In this document: positions 20,599 to 31,086 of the stretch, piece after piece
Numbering within the stretch: position 1 is the first letter of the stretch
How the letters are laid out: each line of letters begins with the position of its first letter
NCBI GenBank assembly: GCA_963775185.1
Contig: CAVZIE010000031.1
Coordinates: 930,001-994,000 of the forward strand
DNA: 64,000 bases
Direction of reading: 5' to 3'
Source: JAPSGB01 sp963775185
Lineage (GTDB): Bacteria > Myxococcota_A > Polyangia > Polyangiales > Polyangiaceae
Translations under genes and position numbers: made by a program
The notes under the pieces: model-generated
The model's database searches: none
What the model was told of the DNA's origin: nothing
The model's input: the letters and a program-made list of their open reading frames with translations, nothing else

Positions 20599-20892
20599 GT
20601 GGGATCCTCGAGACTCCTGGCCGAGCGGGTACTGCCCATCTCGATCCTGGTCCTGGCCGTCGTCGCCGTGCCGGTGATGATGCTGGGTCCGACGGGGATG
20701 GGGCGGCTCGACAACCTGCGCCGGGAGCGGGGGCGGACCGACGACGAGATCTCGCGGCTGTCCCAGCAGATCCGTGAGCTTCGCGCCCAGGTCAAGCGCA
20801 TCAAGGAAGATCCGGCGGCGGTCGAACGCGTCGCGCGGGACGAGCTCGGGCTCGTGCGCCAGACCGAAGTCGTCTTCCAGTTCAAGCCCTGA
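20599..20892 (+). CDS. ftsB: FtsB/DivIC-like septum protein
   Basis: A 97-aa protein with one membrane segment (VLPISILVLAVVAVPVMML) followed by a coiled coil (NLRRERGRTDDEISRLSQQIRELRAQVKRIKED) and the family motif PAAVERVARDELGLVRQTEVVFQF. FtsB-type proteins join FtsL and FtsQ at the division septum. The start is GTG, with no strong ribosome-binding site. Confidence 0.88.
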   Translation: MGSSRLLAERVLPISILVLAVVAVPVMMLGPTGMGRLDNLRRERGRTDDEISRLSQQIRELRAQVKRIKEDPAAVERVARDELGLVRQTEVVFQFKP

Positions 20893-20947
20893 CGCTCGGG
20901 ATCCGCCGAGCTTGCGGTCGCGGCGGCGCCGGGCAACCATCCCGCGC

Positions 20948-22183
20948 GTGGCGGTCGAGCTCGCGCGCCGGCTGATGCAGAGTGGCGTCGTCGCCGAGGG
21001 CGACATCGAGCAAGCCCTCGTCGACGCGATCTCCCGCGGTGTGCCCTTCGTCGCGGCGTTCGCGGGGCGCGGCCCGGTGGAGGCGCAGCTCGTCGAGCGC
21101 GAGCTGGCGCGCGCGCCAGTGCCGACAATCCACACGGTCCACGGCATTCCAGAGCTCGTCGCGAGCCTGCCGCGCGGCATGTGTTCGCGCCTGTTGGCCG
21201 TGCCGGTGCGGCGCGATCCACGCACCGGTACCGTGGACGTCGCCGCCGCCGATCCGCTCCAGACGCACATCGCCGCGGAGTTCGTCTTCCAGCTGGGAGC
21301 GCCGGTGCGCGTGCTGCGCGCGCCGCTGGCGGAAGTCCGCGCCGCGCTCGAGCTGCTCGAGCCCGGTCCGATCCCGCCCGAGCGCGTCGTGCTGGACGAC
21401 GAACCCGACGATCGCACGCCGGCGTTCGGCTCGGCCGCGGTGTCCGTGCCGGATTCCGCGTCGCGCGCGCGGGTGAGCGCGGCGTCCGAGCCGCCGAACG
21501 CCCACCCGAGCGCGCCGCCGATCCCGCTCGTGCGGCGCTCGTTGCCGCCGCCGCGCTGGTCGCGCAAGGGCACGAACCCCGGCGTCGGCAAGGATCGCTT
21601 GCCGGTGCTCGAGCTGCCAGAGCAAGACGAGGCGGGGCAGCCGGTGATCGGCCTGTTCCGATCGAAGGTGCCGCCGCCGCCCGTGGAGGAGGCGCCGGCC
21701 AGCGGCGAGGCCGAGCTCGGGCTCGCGCTGATGGAGGTGGCCGCCGCCGAGACGCCGGACGCGGTCGTGGATCGGCTGATCGCCGCGATGCTGCCCGTCG
21801 CCGATCGCGTCGTGGTGCTGGCGGCGCGCAGCGACGGTTTCGGCGGCCGCGCCGCGAGTCGATCGGTCGGCGACCCCGAGCGCGTCCGCGCGCTGCGCGT
21901 CGCGGCAGGCGTGCAGGGCGCGATCGAGGCCGCGGTGCAGATGGGCTACTACCTCGGCCGCCTGGACGCCGCCGGCGAGGGCGCGCTCGCGACGCTGCTG
22001 GGCCTCGGGCAGGGCGAGGCGTACGTCGTGCCCGTCGTGGTCTCGGGGCGCCCTGCGCTGGTGCTGGCAGCGGCGGGGATGGAGAGCGCGTTCTCGGCGA
22101 GCCGCCGCGCCGACCAGCTCGCGCACGCCGCCGCCGAGGCGCTGGAGCACATCGTGCGCGCGCGCAAGCGCGCCGGCGGTTGA
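20948..22183 (+). CDS. MshEN-domain protein of unknown function
   Basis: The 411-aa protein begins with a MshEN domain (about 1-140: LARRLMQSGVVAEGDIEQAL, VPVRRDPRTGTVDVAAADPL), the fold at the N-terminus of GspE/PilB ATPases that in some members binds cyclic di-GMP. A Pro-rich linker and a C-terminal domain that looks GAF-like follow. There is no Walker motif, so it is not an ATPase. Start taken at the GTG before AVELARRLM. It may be a stand-alone second-messenger sensor; that is inference. It starts 55 nt after ftsB. Confidence 0.7.
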   Translation: MAVELARRLMQSGVVAEGDIEQALVDAISRGVPFVAAFAGRGPVEAQLVERELARAPVPTIHTVHGIPELVASLPRGMCSRLLAVPVRRDPRTGTVDVAAADPLQTHIAAEFVFQLGAPVRVLRAPLAEVRAALELLEPGPIPPERVVLDDEPDDRTPAFGSAAVSVPDSASRARVSAASEPPNAHPSAPPIPLVRRSLPPPRWSRKGTNPGVGKDRLPVLELPEQDEAGQPVIGLFRSKVPPPPVEEAPASGEAELGLALMEVAAAETPDAVVDRLIAAMLPVADRVVVLAARSDGFGGRAASRSVGDPERVRALRVAAGVQGAIEAAVQMGYYLGRLDAAGEGALATLLGLGQGEAYVVPVVVSGRPALVLAAAGMESAFSASRRADQLAHAAAEALEHIVRARKRAGG

Positions 22184-22191
22184 GCTCCCGG

Positions 22192-22211
22192 TTCCGCGCC
22201 GGACCGGCATC
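22192..22211 (+). repeat. Dispersed palindromic element, copy 3
   Basis: Exact copy of TTCCGCGCCGGACCGGCATC between the MshEN gene and the mutase gene. Confidence 0.85.
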
Positions 22212-22280
22212 CCCAGCCCTTCGCGGGCCGGTGACCCGCGGCCGCTGACGCGGCGTGGCGAAATGGTATGGAAGATGCCG

Positions 22281-24438
<2,158 letters not shown>

Positions 24439-24441
24439 CGC

Positions 24442-25434
24442 GTGGACGAGGTGGAGGGGCTCGCCACAGGCGTCGTCGCCGGCGAGCGCCGCGCGCTCGC
24501 CAAGGCCATCACCCTGGTCGAGAGCACGCGCGCCGACCACCAAGAGCGCGCGCAGCGTCTGCTCGAACGATTCCTGCCGCGTACCGGGCGCGCCGCGCGC
24601 GTCGGAATCAGCGGCGTGCCGGGCGTCGGCAAGAGCACGTTCATCGAGGCGTTCGGGCTGTACTTGATCGACCAGGGCAAGCGCGTCGCGGTGCTCGCCG
24701 TCGATCCGTCGAGCTCGATCAGCGGCGGCAGCATCCTCGGCGACAAGACGCGCATGCCGCGGCTGGCGGCCGCCGAGCAGGCGTTCATCCGTCCCAGCCC
24801 GTCGAGCGGCTCGCTCGGCGGCGTAGCCCGCCGCACGCGCGAGGCGATGCTCGTCTGCGAGGCGGCGGGCTACGACGTCGTGCTCGTCGAGACCGTCGGT
24901 GTCGGCCAGTCGGAGTACGCCGTCGCGGACATGGTCGACTGCTTCGTGCTGTTGCTGTTGTCGGGCGCGGGCGACGAGCTGCAGGGCATCAAGCGCGGCA
25001 TTCTCGAGCTCGCGGACGTGCTCGCCATCAACAAGGCGGACGGCGACAACGTCGCGAGCGCCAAGCGCGCCGCGGCCCAGACCCGGAGCGCGCTCGGCTT
25101 CCTGCGTCCGGCTACGGGCGGGTGGACGCCGCCCGTGCTCACCGTGAGCGCGCTCGAGGAGCGCGGGATGGACGATGTCTGGGAGCAGGTGCTCGAGCAC
25201 CGGCACGTGATCGAAGAGAGCGGTCAGCTCGAGCGCAAGCGAGCCGCCCAGCAGGAGAGCTGGCTGTGGAGCCTGCTGCGCGAGGGCCTGGAAGCGCACT
25301 TCCTCGCGCGCCCCGACGCGAAATCGCTGCTCGCCGAGGTGCAGGCCGAAGTCGCCGAGGGCGCCATCACGCCGACCGAGGCGGCGCGCCGTCTGCTCGC
25401 GCTGCTGGATACCGCGCCGGGCCGGCAACCCTGA
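24442..25434 (+). CDS. meaB: MeaB-type G3E GTPase, mutase chaperone (copy 1)
   Basis: MeaB loads and protects the cobalamin cofactor of methylmalonyl-CoA mutase. The 330-aa protein has the P-loop GVPGVGKST, switch region VDPSSSISGGSILGDKTRM, VETVGVGQSE and the NKADGDN guanine-recognition motif. It starts with GTG 3 nt after the mutase gene, so the pair is surely one operon and this is the mutase partner. A second MeaB homologue lies at 32480-33487. Confidence 0.93.
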   Translation: MDEVEGLATGVVAGERRALAKAITLVESTRADHQERAQRLLERFLPRTGRAARVGISGVPGVGKSTFIEAFGLYLIDQGKRVAVLAVDPSSSISGGSILGDKTRMPRLAAAEQAFIRPSPSSGSLGGVARRTREAMLVCEAAGYDVVLVETVGVGQSEYAVADMVDCFVLLLLSGAGDELQGIKRGILELADVLAINKADGDNVASAKRAAAQTRSALGFLRPATGGWTPPVLTVSALEERGMDDVWEQVLEHRHVIEESGQLERKRAAQQESWLWSLLREGLEAHFLARPDAKSLLAEVQAEVAEGAITPTEAARRLLALLDTAPGRQP

Positions 25435-25537
25435 TCGGCGAGTCGCGGCGGGCGTGAACCGGCATTCCTGGACGGACGCGAAGCTGCACGCATTGACCCG
25501 GTTGCTGGTTGGTCCGGCGCGTGCAAGGGCGGCGCGT

Positions 25538-26214
25538 ATGCGATGGATGGTGGTTTCGACAGCGCTGCTGCTGGTGACGCAAAGCGCGCAAGCGCAGGAG
25601 TCCGGGCGCGCGAAGTGGATCGCCGGCGCGGCGCTGGGCTTCTCGCACACGACGCACGCTGATCTCGCGGTGATCGCCGGCGATCGCGCCTACGGACGCG
25701 CGAACGACGTCGGGCCCGGCGCGCTCGGGCTGACGCTGCGCGCCGGCGTGGTCACGTCGTTCGATCTGGAGCTGTCCGCGACCGGCAGCTTGGCCTTCGG
25801 GGGCCTGAACCTGGACGTGATCGAGTCACGCTACTTCGACGATCACGCCCAGCTCGGTTCGACACTGACGGCGAGCGCGGAGGTGTCCCCGCGCTGGGCA
25901 CCGCGGCTGTCGCCGTCGCTCCGGCTGTTCGTCGGGCCGGCTGCCGGCGCGCAGCGCATGGCGGCATCCTCGCCGCTGGGTTTCGCGCGCCTCGACAGCG
26001 TCGGCGTCGGGCTCGACGCGGGTCTGCGCTTGCACACCAACACGATCTCGCGCGTCGTGGATGGCCAGCTCGAGCTGGTGCTGTCGGCGCGCCGCGAGCT
26101 GCCGATCGACGCACGCGTGGGCCGGAGCGCCGGCGACGTATTGTTTTCCGGAGTCGGCGGCGGTGACGCGATCTATTCGTTCGGCGTGAGCGCGGGCTAC
26201 GCATTCGGGTTCCG

Positions 26215-26218
<4 letters not shown>
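25538..26218 (+). CDS. Outer-membrane beta-barrel-like protein
   Basis: A 226-aa protein with a signal peptide (ending ALLLVTQSAQAQ) and alternating beta-strand sequence ending YSFGVSAGYAFGFR; the terminal aromatic-x-Arg pattern fits a small outer-membrane barrel. I do not recognise a specific family. Its TAG stop overlaps the stop of the opposite-strand gene at 26215, sharing CTAG. Confidence 0.65.
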
Positions 26219-26679
<461 letters not shown>

Positions 26680-26689
26680 GGCTTTGGCG

Positions 26690-27427
26690 CTACGGAGCGC
26701 GGAACTGGAGCCCGAGCTGGAGCTCCATCGTGGTGCTGATGCCGCGCAGGACGCCGGTGGTGAGGCCTGCATCGAGATATGCGCCGACGTACTTCGCGAA
26801 GTCCAACTGGGGACCCGCCGCGAGGTGGAACACCAGATCCTTCTTGTACTGCGGGTCGTAGTTCGGGCCGGGCGTTTGCCACAGCGGGTTGTCGCCGCCA
26901 CCCTCGAACTCGTAGGCGATCGCCGGCTCGATGAAGATCTTGAACGCGGAGTCGCTCATCGTGTAGATGCGCGCGCCGACGCCGATCAGCAGCTGGGGCA
27001 GCGTGTCCGTCTTCGCCTCGTGCTGCAGTCCGAAGCGCGCCCACAGGAACGGTTCCAGCCCGTCGAGCAGCGCGAAGCTGGCGGCCACGTCCAGCGCCAG
27101 CGGCGCGCCGAAGCCGCAGATCTTCTGCTGGTCCTTCGGGGCCTTCTTGGCGTCGGGCGGCGTGCAGTACGGCGTGTTGTCGTAGCGGAACACCATCCGG
27201 TAGCCGCCGACGGGCCCAGCGCGCAGCCCGAACTGTCGCCCGTGCCCGAAGTCCTCGTCCTTGTCGGCGTCCTTGGTCTTGTCGGCGTCGTTGTCCTTGT
27301 CCGCCGCTGCGCTCGAGCCGGGCGTCTGCGCGCCGGCCGCGTCGCCTTCGGCGCTTGCCTCCGCCGCCCAAGCGTTCCCGGCGAAACAAACCACCGCCGC
27401 CACCCCCAGCATGCTCGCGCGTCGCAT
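26690..27427 (-). CDS. Outer-membrane beta-barrel-like protein with acidic linker
   Basis: A 245-aa secreted protein: signal peptide ending CFAGNAWAAEA, then a Lys/Asp-rich linker (DKDNDADKTKDADKDED), then a barrel-like domain ending TMELQLGLQFRAP. Two cysteines (YCTPP; ICGFG) could pair. The family is not recognised. The ATG is 7 nt from a -10-like TATCGT, so the mRNA is probably leaderless. Confidence 0.65.
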   Translation of the reverse strand: MRRASMLGVAAVVCFAGNAWAAEASAEGDAAGAQTPGSSAAADKDNDADKTKDADKDEDFGHGRQFGLRAGPVGGYRMVFRYDNTPYCTPPDAKKAPKDQQKICGFGAPLALDVAASFALLDGLEPFLWARFGLQHEAKTDTLPQLLIGVGARIYTMSDSAFKIFIEPAIAYEFEGGGDNPLWQTPGPNYDPQYKKDLVFHLAAGPQLDFAKYVGAYLDAGLTTGVLRGISTTMELQLGLQFRAP

Positions 27428-27434
27428 CGGGTCC

Positions 27435-27440
27435 ACGATA
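27435..27440 (-). promoter_or_regulatory. -10 box for a leaderless transcript (barrel protein gene)
   Basis: TATCGT on the minus strand ends 7 nt before the ATG at 27427, and no ribosome-binding site is present. Confidence 0.4.
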
Positions 27441-27507
27441 ACCCGCGCGCCGCGCAGCTGGGAAGCCCTGGTTGTTTGCCGGATCGGCGCGGTACCGAGC
27501 GCTCGCG

Positions 27508-29295
27508 TCAGCGCGGCGCCTTCGCGACGATCGGCGGCGATTGCGCGCCGCCGATTTCCGTCCAGTGGCGCTCGGCGCCGACGGCGACCCAGCGCAGATC
27601 GACGTCCTTGCCGTCGAGGGATGCGGTGATGATCTCCTGCCCGTTCCACTTGGCCGGGTCGGGCAAGCTGAGCGCCGGCTTGGCGCGCAGCGCGTCCAGC
27701 ACGGCCTGATCCGCGGTCAGCGCGAGGATCCCGAGGCCCGCGAACACGGGGACGATCCCGGACGGGATGTGCAGGGCGATCACCGCGCGGAGATTGGGCG
27801 ACAGCCGCGCCGCGCGCCGCGCGGCCCAACGCACGTCGTCCAGGCGCTCGAGGACCAGGGCGCTCGGCTGGCCCGGATCTGCGAGCGTGAACACCACGGC
27901 CAGCGTCGTCGGTTGCTTCCACGCCTCCGGCTCCGACGGCGGGCCGGGCGGCAGGCGCGGCGTGTCCGCGTCGGTCTTCGACTTGGTCTTGCTCTTGCGG
28001 ACGATCAACACGTCGTCGGTGGGTAGGGTGCGCGGCACCGTCACCCGGACTGGACGCTTGAACGAGCGCGGGTCGCCGACCTGTCCCGACGCGACCGCGT
28101 ACGCGAGGGTCTCGGCCGACGCCACGACGAAGCGCCGGCTCGAAGGCAGGCCCGGCTCGGGATCGAACGTCCGCATCGAGACGCCGCTCGCGGACGGTGG
28201 ATACAGTTCGCCGGTGACGACGCGGTGATCCGGCTCGACGAGCCGGGCGCCGGTGGCGACGAGATCGACGAGCGCGCCGGACTGGGCCAGCACCTCGAGC
28301 GCCTGGCGCGAGGGCGGCGCGACCAGCAAGTCGAGGCGCGGCGGCACGCGCTTGCTCTTCAGCAGCGCCGCGGCCGCGAGCAGATCGCGAAGCGAGGCGC
28401 CCGAATCGCCGCCCAGGATCACCTGCGTCACCGGCTTGCCCGCGAGCTCGCGGACGGGACGGACCACGCCTTCCTCGTCCATGACGAGCGGATCGACCGC
28501 GGACAGGTCGACGCTGATCACGTCGTCGCAAGGGGCGCCCGGATCGGGGACCAGGCTACGGTGCGCCTTCGAGCGACGCTGATCCCGGAGGTACACCTCG
28601 GTCTTCTCGTCGCTCGTGAACACCGCGGCGGCGGCGCCGAGCTGTGGCGCAAGCGCGCACAGCACCGCGCGGTCCGGCACCGACAACAGCCGTGCGCTCG
28701 GACCGGCGAACTCCACCACCACCGGCGCCTGGTGCTCGTCGTCGATGCGCTGGATGATGCTGCCGAGGCCGCGGCGGATCAGCTCGAGCGCGACGTCGCG
28801 CACGCACACGAAGGGGCGCACGCGACCGGAGAGCAGGACCTGGACGCTGTGCGGCGGGCGCACCCAGAGCGTGCCGTGGACCAGCGCTTCGGCAAGCTGG
28901 CCGGGCGACGCCACCAGCGTGAGCATGCCCACGCCGCCGACGGACGCGAGCCGCGGCTCGTCCGTCAGCGCGAGGCGCGCCGGGCTGCCGAAGCGCTCCA
29001 GGTGAACGGCTGCCGGAAAGCCGATGCCGGGGCGCGCCACGAGCACGCCCTGCTGCAACACCTCGCGCGAGACGCGCTCGGGAGACGCGAGCGTGGGCTC
29101 CGTCAAGCCCGTCACGCAGCGCGTGTCGTAGGCGACGGCGACCTCTGGGGCCGCGCGCTTCATGCCGAGGCGCAAGGCCTCGCCGAGCGCGCGGTTCGGC
29201 TCGCTCGCCAGGATGACCTGGTCGACCTTGACCCGGACGAGATCCCCTTTCAGCTCCGCGTCGTCAGCGCGGCCAGCGAGGATCTTCTGTGTCAT
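27508..29295 (-). CDS. Aconitase-fold protein lacking Fe-S cysteines
   Basis: The 595-aa protein follows the aconitase/LeuC layout: TQKILAGRADDAELKGDLVRVKVDQVIL at the start, GMLTLVASPGQLAEALVHGTLWV, VPDRAVLCALAPQLGAAAAVF, then ILGGDSGASLRDLLAAAALLKSKRV. That last block aligns with GSCTNGRIEDLRAAAEVLKGRKV of real isopropylmalate dehydratases, but the cluster Cys is Asp/Ser here and the CxxC-type pair downstream is also missing (ARLVEPDHRVVTG). The active-site DSHT region reads YDTRCVTG. It cannot hold the usual [4Fe-4S] cluster, so it is probably not a hydratase. A swivel-like C-terminal domain follows. Role unknown. Confidence 0.72.
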   Translation of the reverse strand: MTQKILAGRADDAELKGDLVRVKVDQVILASEPNRALGEALRLGMKRAAPEVAVAYDTRCVTGLTEPTLASPERVSREVLQQGVLVARPGIGFPAAVHLERFGSPARLALTDEPRLASVGGVGMLTLVASPGQLAEALVHGTLWVRPPHSVQVLLSGRVRPFVCVRDVALELIRRGLGSIIQRIDDEHQAPVVVEFAGPSARLLSVPDRAVLCALAPQLGAAAAVFTSDEKTEVYLRDQRRSKAHRSLVPDPGAPCDDVISVDLSAVDPLVMDEEGVVRPVRELAGKPVTQVILGGDSGASLRDLLAAAALLKSKRVPPRLDLLVAPPSRQALEVLAQSGALVDLVATGARLVEPDHRVVTGELYPPSASGVSMRTFDPEPGLPSSRRFVVASAETLAYAVASGQVGDPRSFKRPVRVTVPRTLPTDDVLIVRKSKTKSKTDADTPRLPPGPPSEPEAWKQPTTLAVVFTLADPGQPSALVLERLDDVRWAARRAARLSPNLRAVIALHIPSGIVPVFAGLGILALTADQAVLDALRAKPALSLPDPAKWNGQEIITASLDGKDVDLRWVAVGAERHWTEIGGAQSPPIVAKAPR

Positions 29296-29600
29296 TGTGC
29301 GGGGCGGGTCCCCCGCTCGCGCACGCATTGGGTTCTTGTCTACCTGCGGTTACGTCCGGTGCCCCGTTGGGGAGCCGGAAGGTAGCCGCAGCGCGTCCAC
29401 ACGGTCAAGACCGCTCAGCGGGTAGATCACCTTGGAGCACATCACCCGGTCGTCGCCCGGCCGCAACCCCGAAGGCGCCCGGCTTCCGGCAGGCCGGCGG
29501 GCCGGTGAGCCGAGCGCGCGACGCCCCTTGTTTTCCCCCGGTTCCGGCCCGCCGCGTGAAACATTCACCAAAGGTCGCAAACCAGCTACCCTTCCGGGCC
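29296..29600. other. 305-bp divergent intergenic region
   Basis: It separates the aconitase-like gene (-) from the Roadblock gene (+) and must carry both promoters. The clearest candidate is TACCCT at 29587-29592 for the plus strand, with TTCACC 17 bp upstream. Several GC-rich inverted stretches occur (29301-29315, 29478-29510), but I see no convincing RNA gene or ORF. Confidence 0.5.
29587..29592 (+). promoter_or_regulatory. -10 box for a leaderless transcript (Roadblock gene)
   Basis: TACCCT ends 8 nt before the ATG at 29601, with a weak -35 (TTCACC) 17 bp upstream. No ribosome-binding site is seen. Confidence 0.4.
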
Positions 29601-29957
29601 ATGTTCAAGGAGATGCTCCAAGGCGTCGTGGATGGCACCGACGGCGGGCTCGCCGGGCTGCTCATGGACTTCGAGGGCATTCCCGTCGAGAGCTACGTCA
29701 AGGACGAGACGTTCGACATCGAGGCGGTCGGCGCCGAGGTGAGCGTCGTGGTCAAGGCGATCCAGCGGGCCACGGAGATGCTCGACGCCGGGGCGACCAA
29801 GGAAGTGTCGTTCAAGAGCGAGAAGATGGTGACGCTGATCCGCGTCCTCAACGACAACTACTTCGTGGCGCTGGCGCTGTCGCCCGAAGGAAACTTCGGC
29901 AAGGGGCGCTACATGCTGCGCGTGAGCGCGCCCCAGCTCGTCGAGGAGCTGTCCTGA
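29601..29957 (+). CDS. Roadblock/LC7-domain protein
   Basis: A 118-aa single-domain protein. FKEMLQGVVDGTDGGLAGLLMDFEGIPVESYV is the typical opening of the MglB-like Roadblock fold, whose dimers regulate small Ras-like GTPases. No partner GTPase of the MglA type is in the window. It sits 4 nt before aroQ and heads the aroQ-accBC cluster, which is an odd metabolic setting for such a regulator. Confidence 0.82.
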   Translation: MFKEMLQGVVDGTDGGLAGLLMDFEGIPVESYVKDETFDIEAVGAEVSVVVKAIQRATEMLDAGATKEVSFKSEKMVTLIRVLNDNYFVALALSPEGNFGKGRYMLRVSAPQLVEELS

Positions 29958-29961
29958 GAGC

Positions 29962-30645
29962 GTGAGCGAGCGTCGCTCACCTGTGAAGCGGGCGAAGCCG
30001 GGACGTGCCCGCGCGCCGGCAAGTCGCGTGCGGCTGCGGCGCGTGCTCGTCCTGAGTGGTCCGAACCTGGATCGCCTCGGAAGCCGCGAGCCTGCGATCT
30101 ACGGATCGCATACGCTGGCGATGATCCACGCCGTCCTCGCGGAGACCGCGGCAGGCCTGGGAGCCGAGGTGGACTGCCGCCAGAGCAACCACGAGGGCAC
30201 GCTGATCGACTGGATCGGCGCGGCGGCGGACGACCGGTTCGACGGCATCTTGATCAACCCCGGCGCGTTGACCCACACGTCGTACGCGCTCCACGACGCG
30301 CTCAAGGGTGTGGCAATTCCGGCGGTCGAGGTGCACGTGTCGAATCCCGACGCACGCGAGGCGTTCCGGCGCCGGTCCCGCGTCGCGCCGGCGTGCCTCG
30401 CGCGCGTGGCGGGCTTCGGCGGAGACTCGTATGCGCTCGCTTTGCAGGGTTTGTTGACGCACCTCGCGCGCGCGTCGCGCAGCGCGGAAGTGACGCGTCG
30501 CGCCGCGGGCGCGAACCGCGATTCGCGGCCATTCGCTGTTGTTCGAGCGATAGCGACCGGGTACGTTCGCGGCCCGAAGAGAGGGGCAAGAGGACCGAGA
30601 TGGAGATCCCGCTCAAGCAGCTCAAGGGGCTGCTCAAGACGCTAG
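29962..30645 (+). CDS. aroQ: Type II 3-dehydroquinate dehydratase AroQ (3' end uncertain)
   Basis: AroQ removes water from 3-dehydroquinate in the shikimate pathway. All motifs are present: GPNLDRLGSREPAIYG with the catalytic Tyr, QSNHEGTLIDWI, NPGALTHTSYALHDAL and VEVHVSNPDAREAFRRRS. The normal protein should end near ALALQGLL, but the frame stays open to 30645 and runs 46 nt into accB. In the +1 frame, stops occur at 30455-30457 and 30491-30493, so a +1 event like that proposed for gspG would end the protein at the usual size. An extra 26-aa basic N-terminus precedes the domain; start is a GTG. Confidence 0.85.
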   Translation: MSERRSPVKRAKPGRARAPASRVRLRRVLVLSGPNLDRLGSREPAIYGSHTLAMIHAVLAETAAGLGAEVDCRQSNHEGTLIDWIGAAADDRFDGILINPGALTHTSYALHDALKGVAIPAVEVHVSNPDAREAFRRRSRVAPACLARVAGFGGDSYALALQGLLTHLARASRSAEVTRRAAGANRDSRPFAVVRAIATGYVRGPKRGARGPRWRSRSSSSRGCSRR

Positions 30646-31067
30646 AAGACGGCGGCGTCGACGAGTTCGAGTACCAGGACGAGAAGTACCGCGTGCGCAT
30701 CGCGTTCGGCAGGGCCGCGGCGTCTGCCGCCGGTGCGCCGGTGGTCGTTGCCGCGCCGGCGGTGCCGAGCATGGTGCCGCTGTCCGCGACGCCGGCCGCG
30801 CCGGACCAACAGCAAGACGACCCGGACGCGGTGTTCGTCACGTCGCCTTTCGTCGGCACGTTCTATCGCGCGTCGGCGCCGGACGCCGACCCGTTCGTGC
30901 AGGTCGGGGCGCAGGTCGGCAAGGGCCAGACGCTGTGCATCGTCGAGGCCATGAAGCTGATGAACGAGATCGAGGCCGAGCAGGCGGGAACGGTGCTCGA
31001 GGTTCTCGTCGAGAACGGCGACAGCGTCGAGTTCGGGCAGAAGCTGTTCAAGATGCGCAAGGGTTAG
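30600..31067 (+). CDS. accB: Biotin carboxyl carrier protein AccB
   Basis: The 155-aa protein has an N-terminal helical region, a Pro/Ala hinge and the biotinyl domain with EAMKLMNEI, where Lys is biotinylated. AGAGG lies about 7 nt before the ATG. It carries the carboxyl group between AccC and the carboxyltransferase in fatty-acid synthesis. accC follows 19 nt downstream. Confidence 0.95.
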   Translation: MEIPLKQLKGLLKTLEDGGVDEFEYQDEKYRVRIAFGRAAASAAGAPVVVAAPAVPSMVPLSATPAAPDQQQDDPDAVFVTSPFVGTFYRASAPDADPFVQVGAQVGKGQTLCIVEAMKLMNEIEAEQAGTVLEVLVENGDSVEFGQKLFKMRKG

Positions 31068-31086
31068 AGTCGTTTCGCGCGCGACC

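Noticed and set aside
30515..30540. Inverted repeat CCGCGA-T-TCGCGG upstream of accB as an operator
   Set aside because: Too short and too GC-typical in this genome to support a regulatory call.
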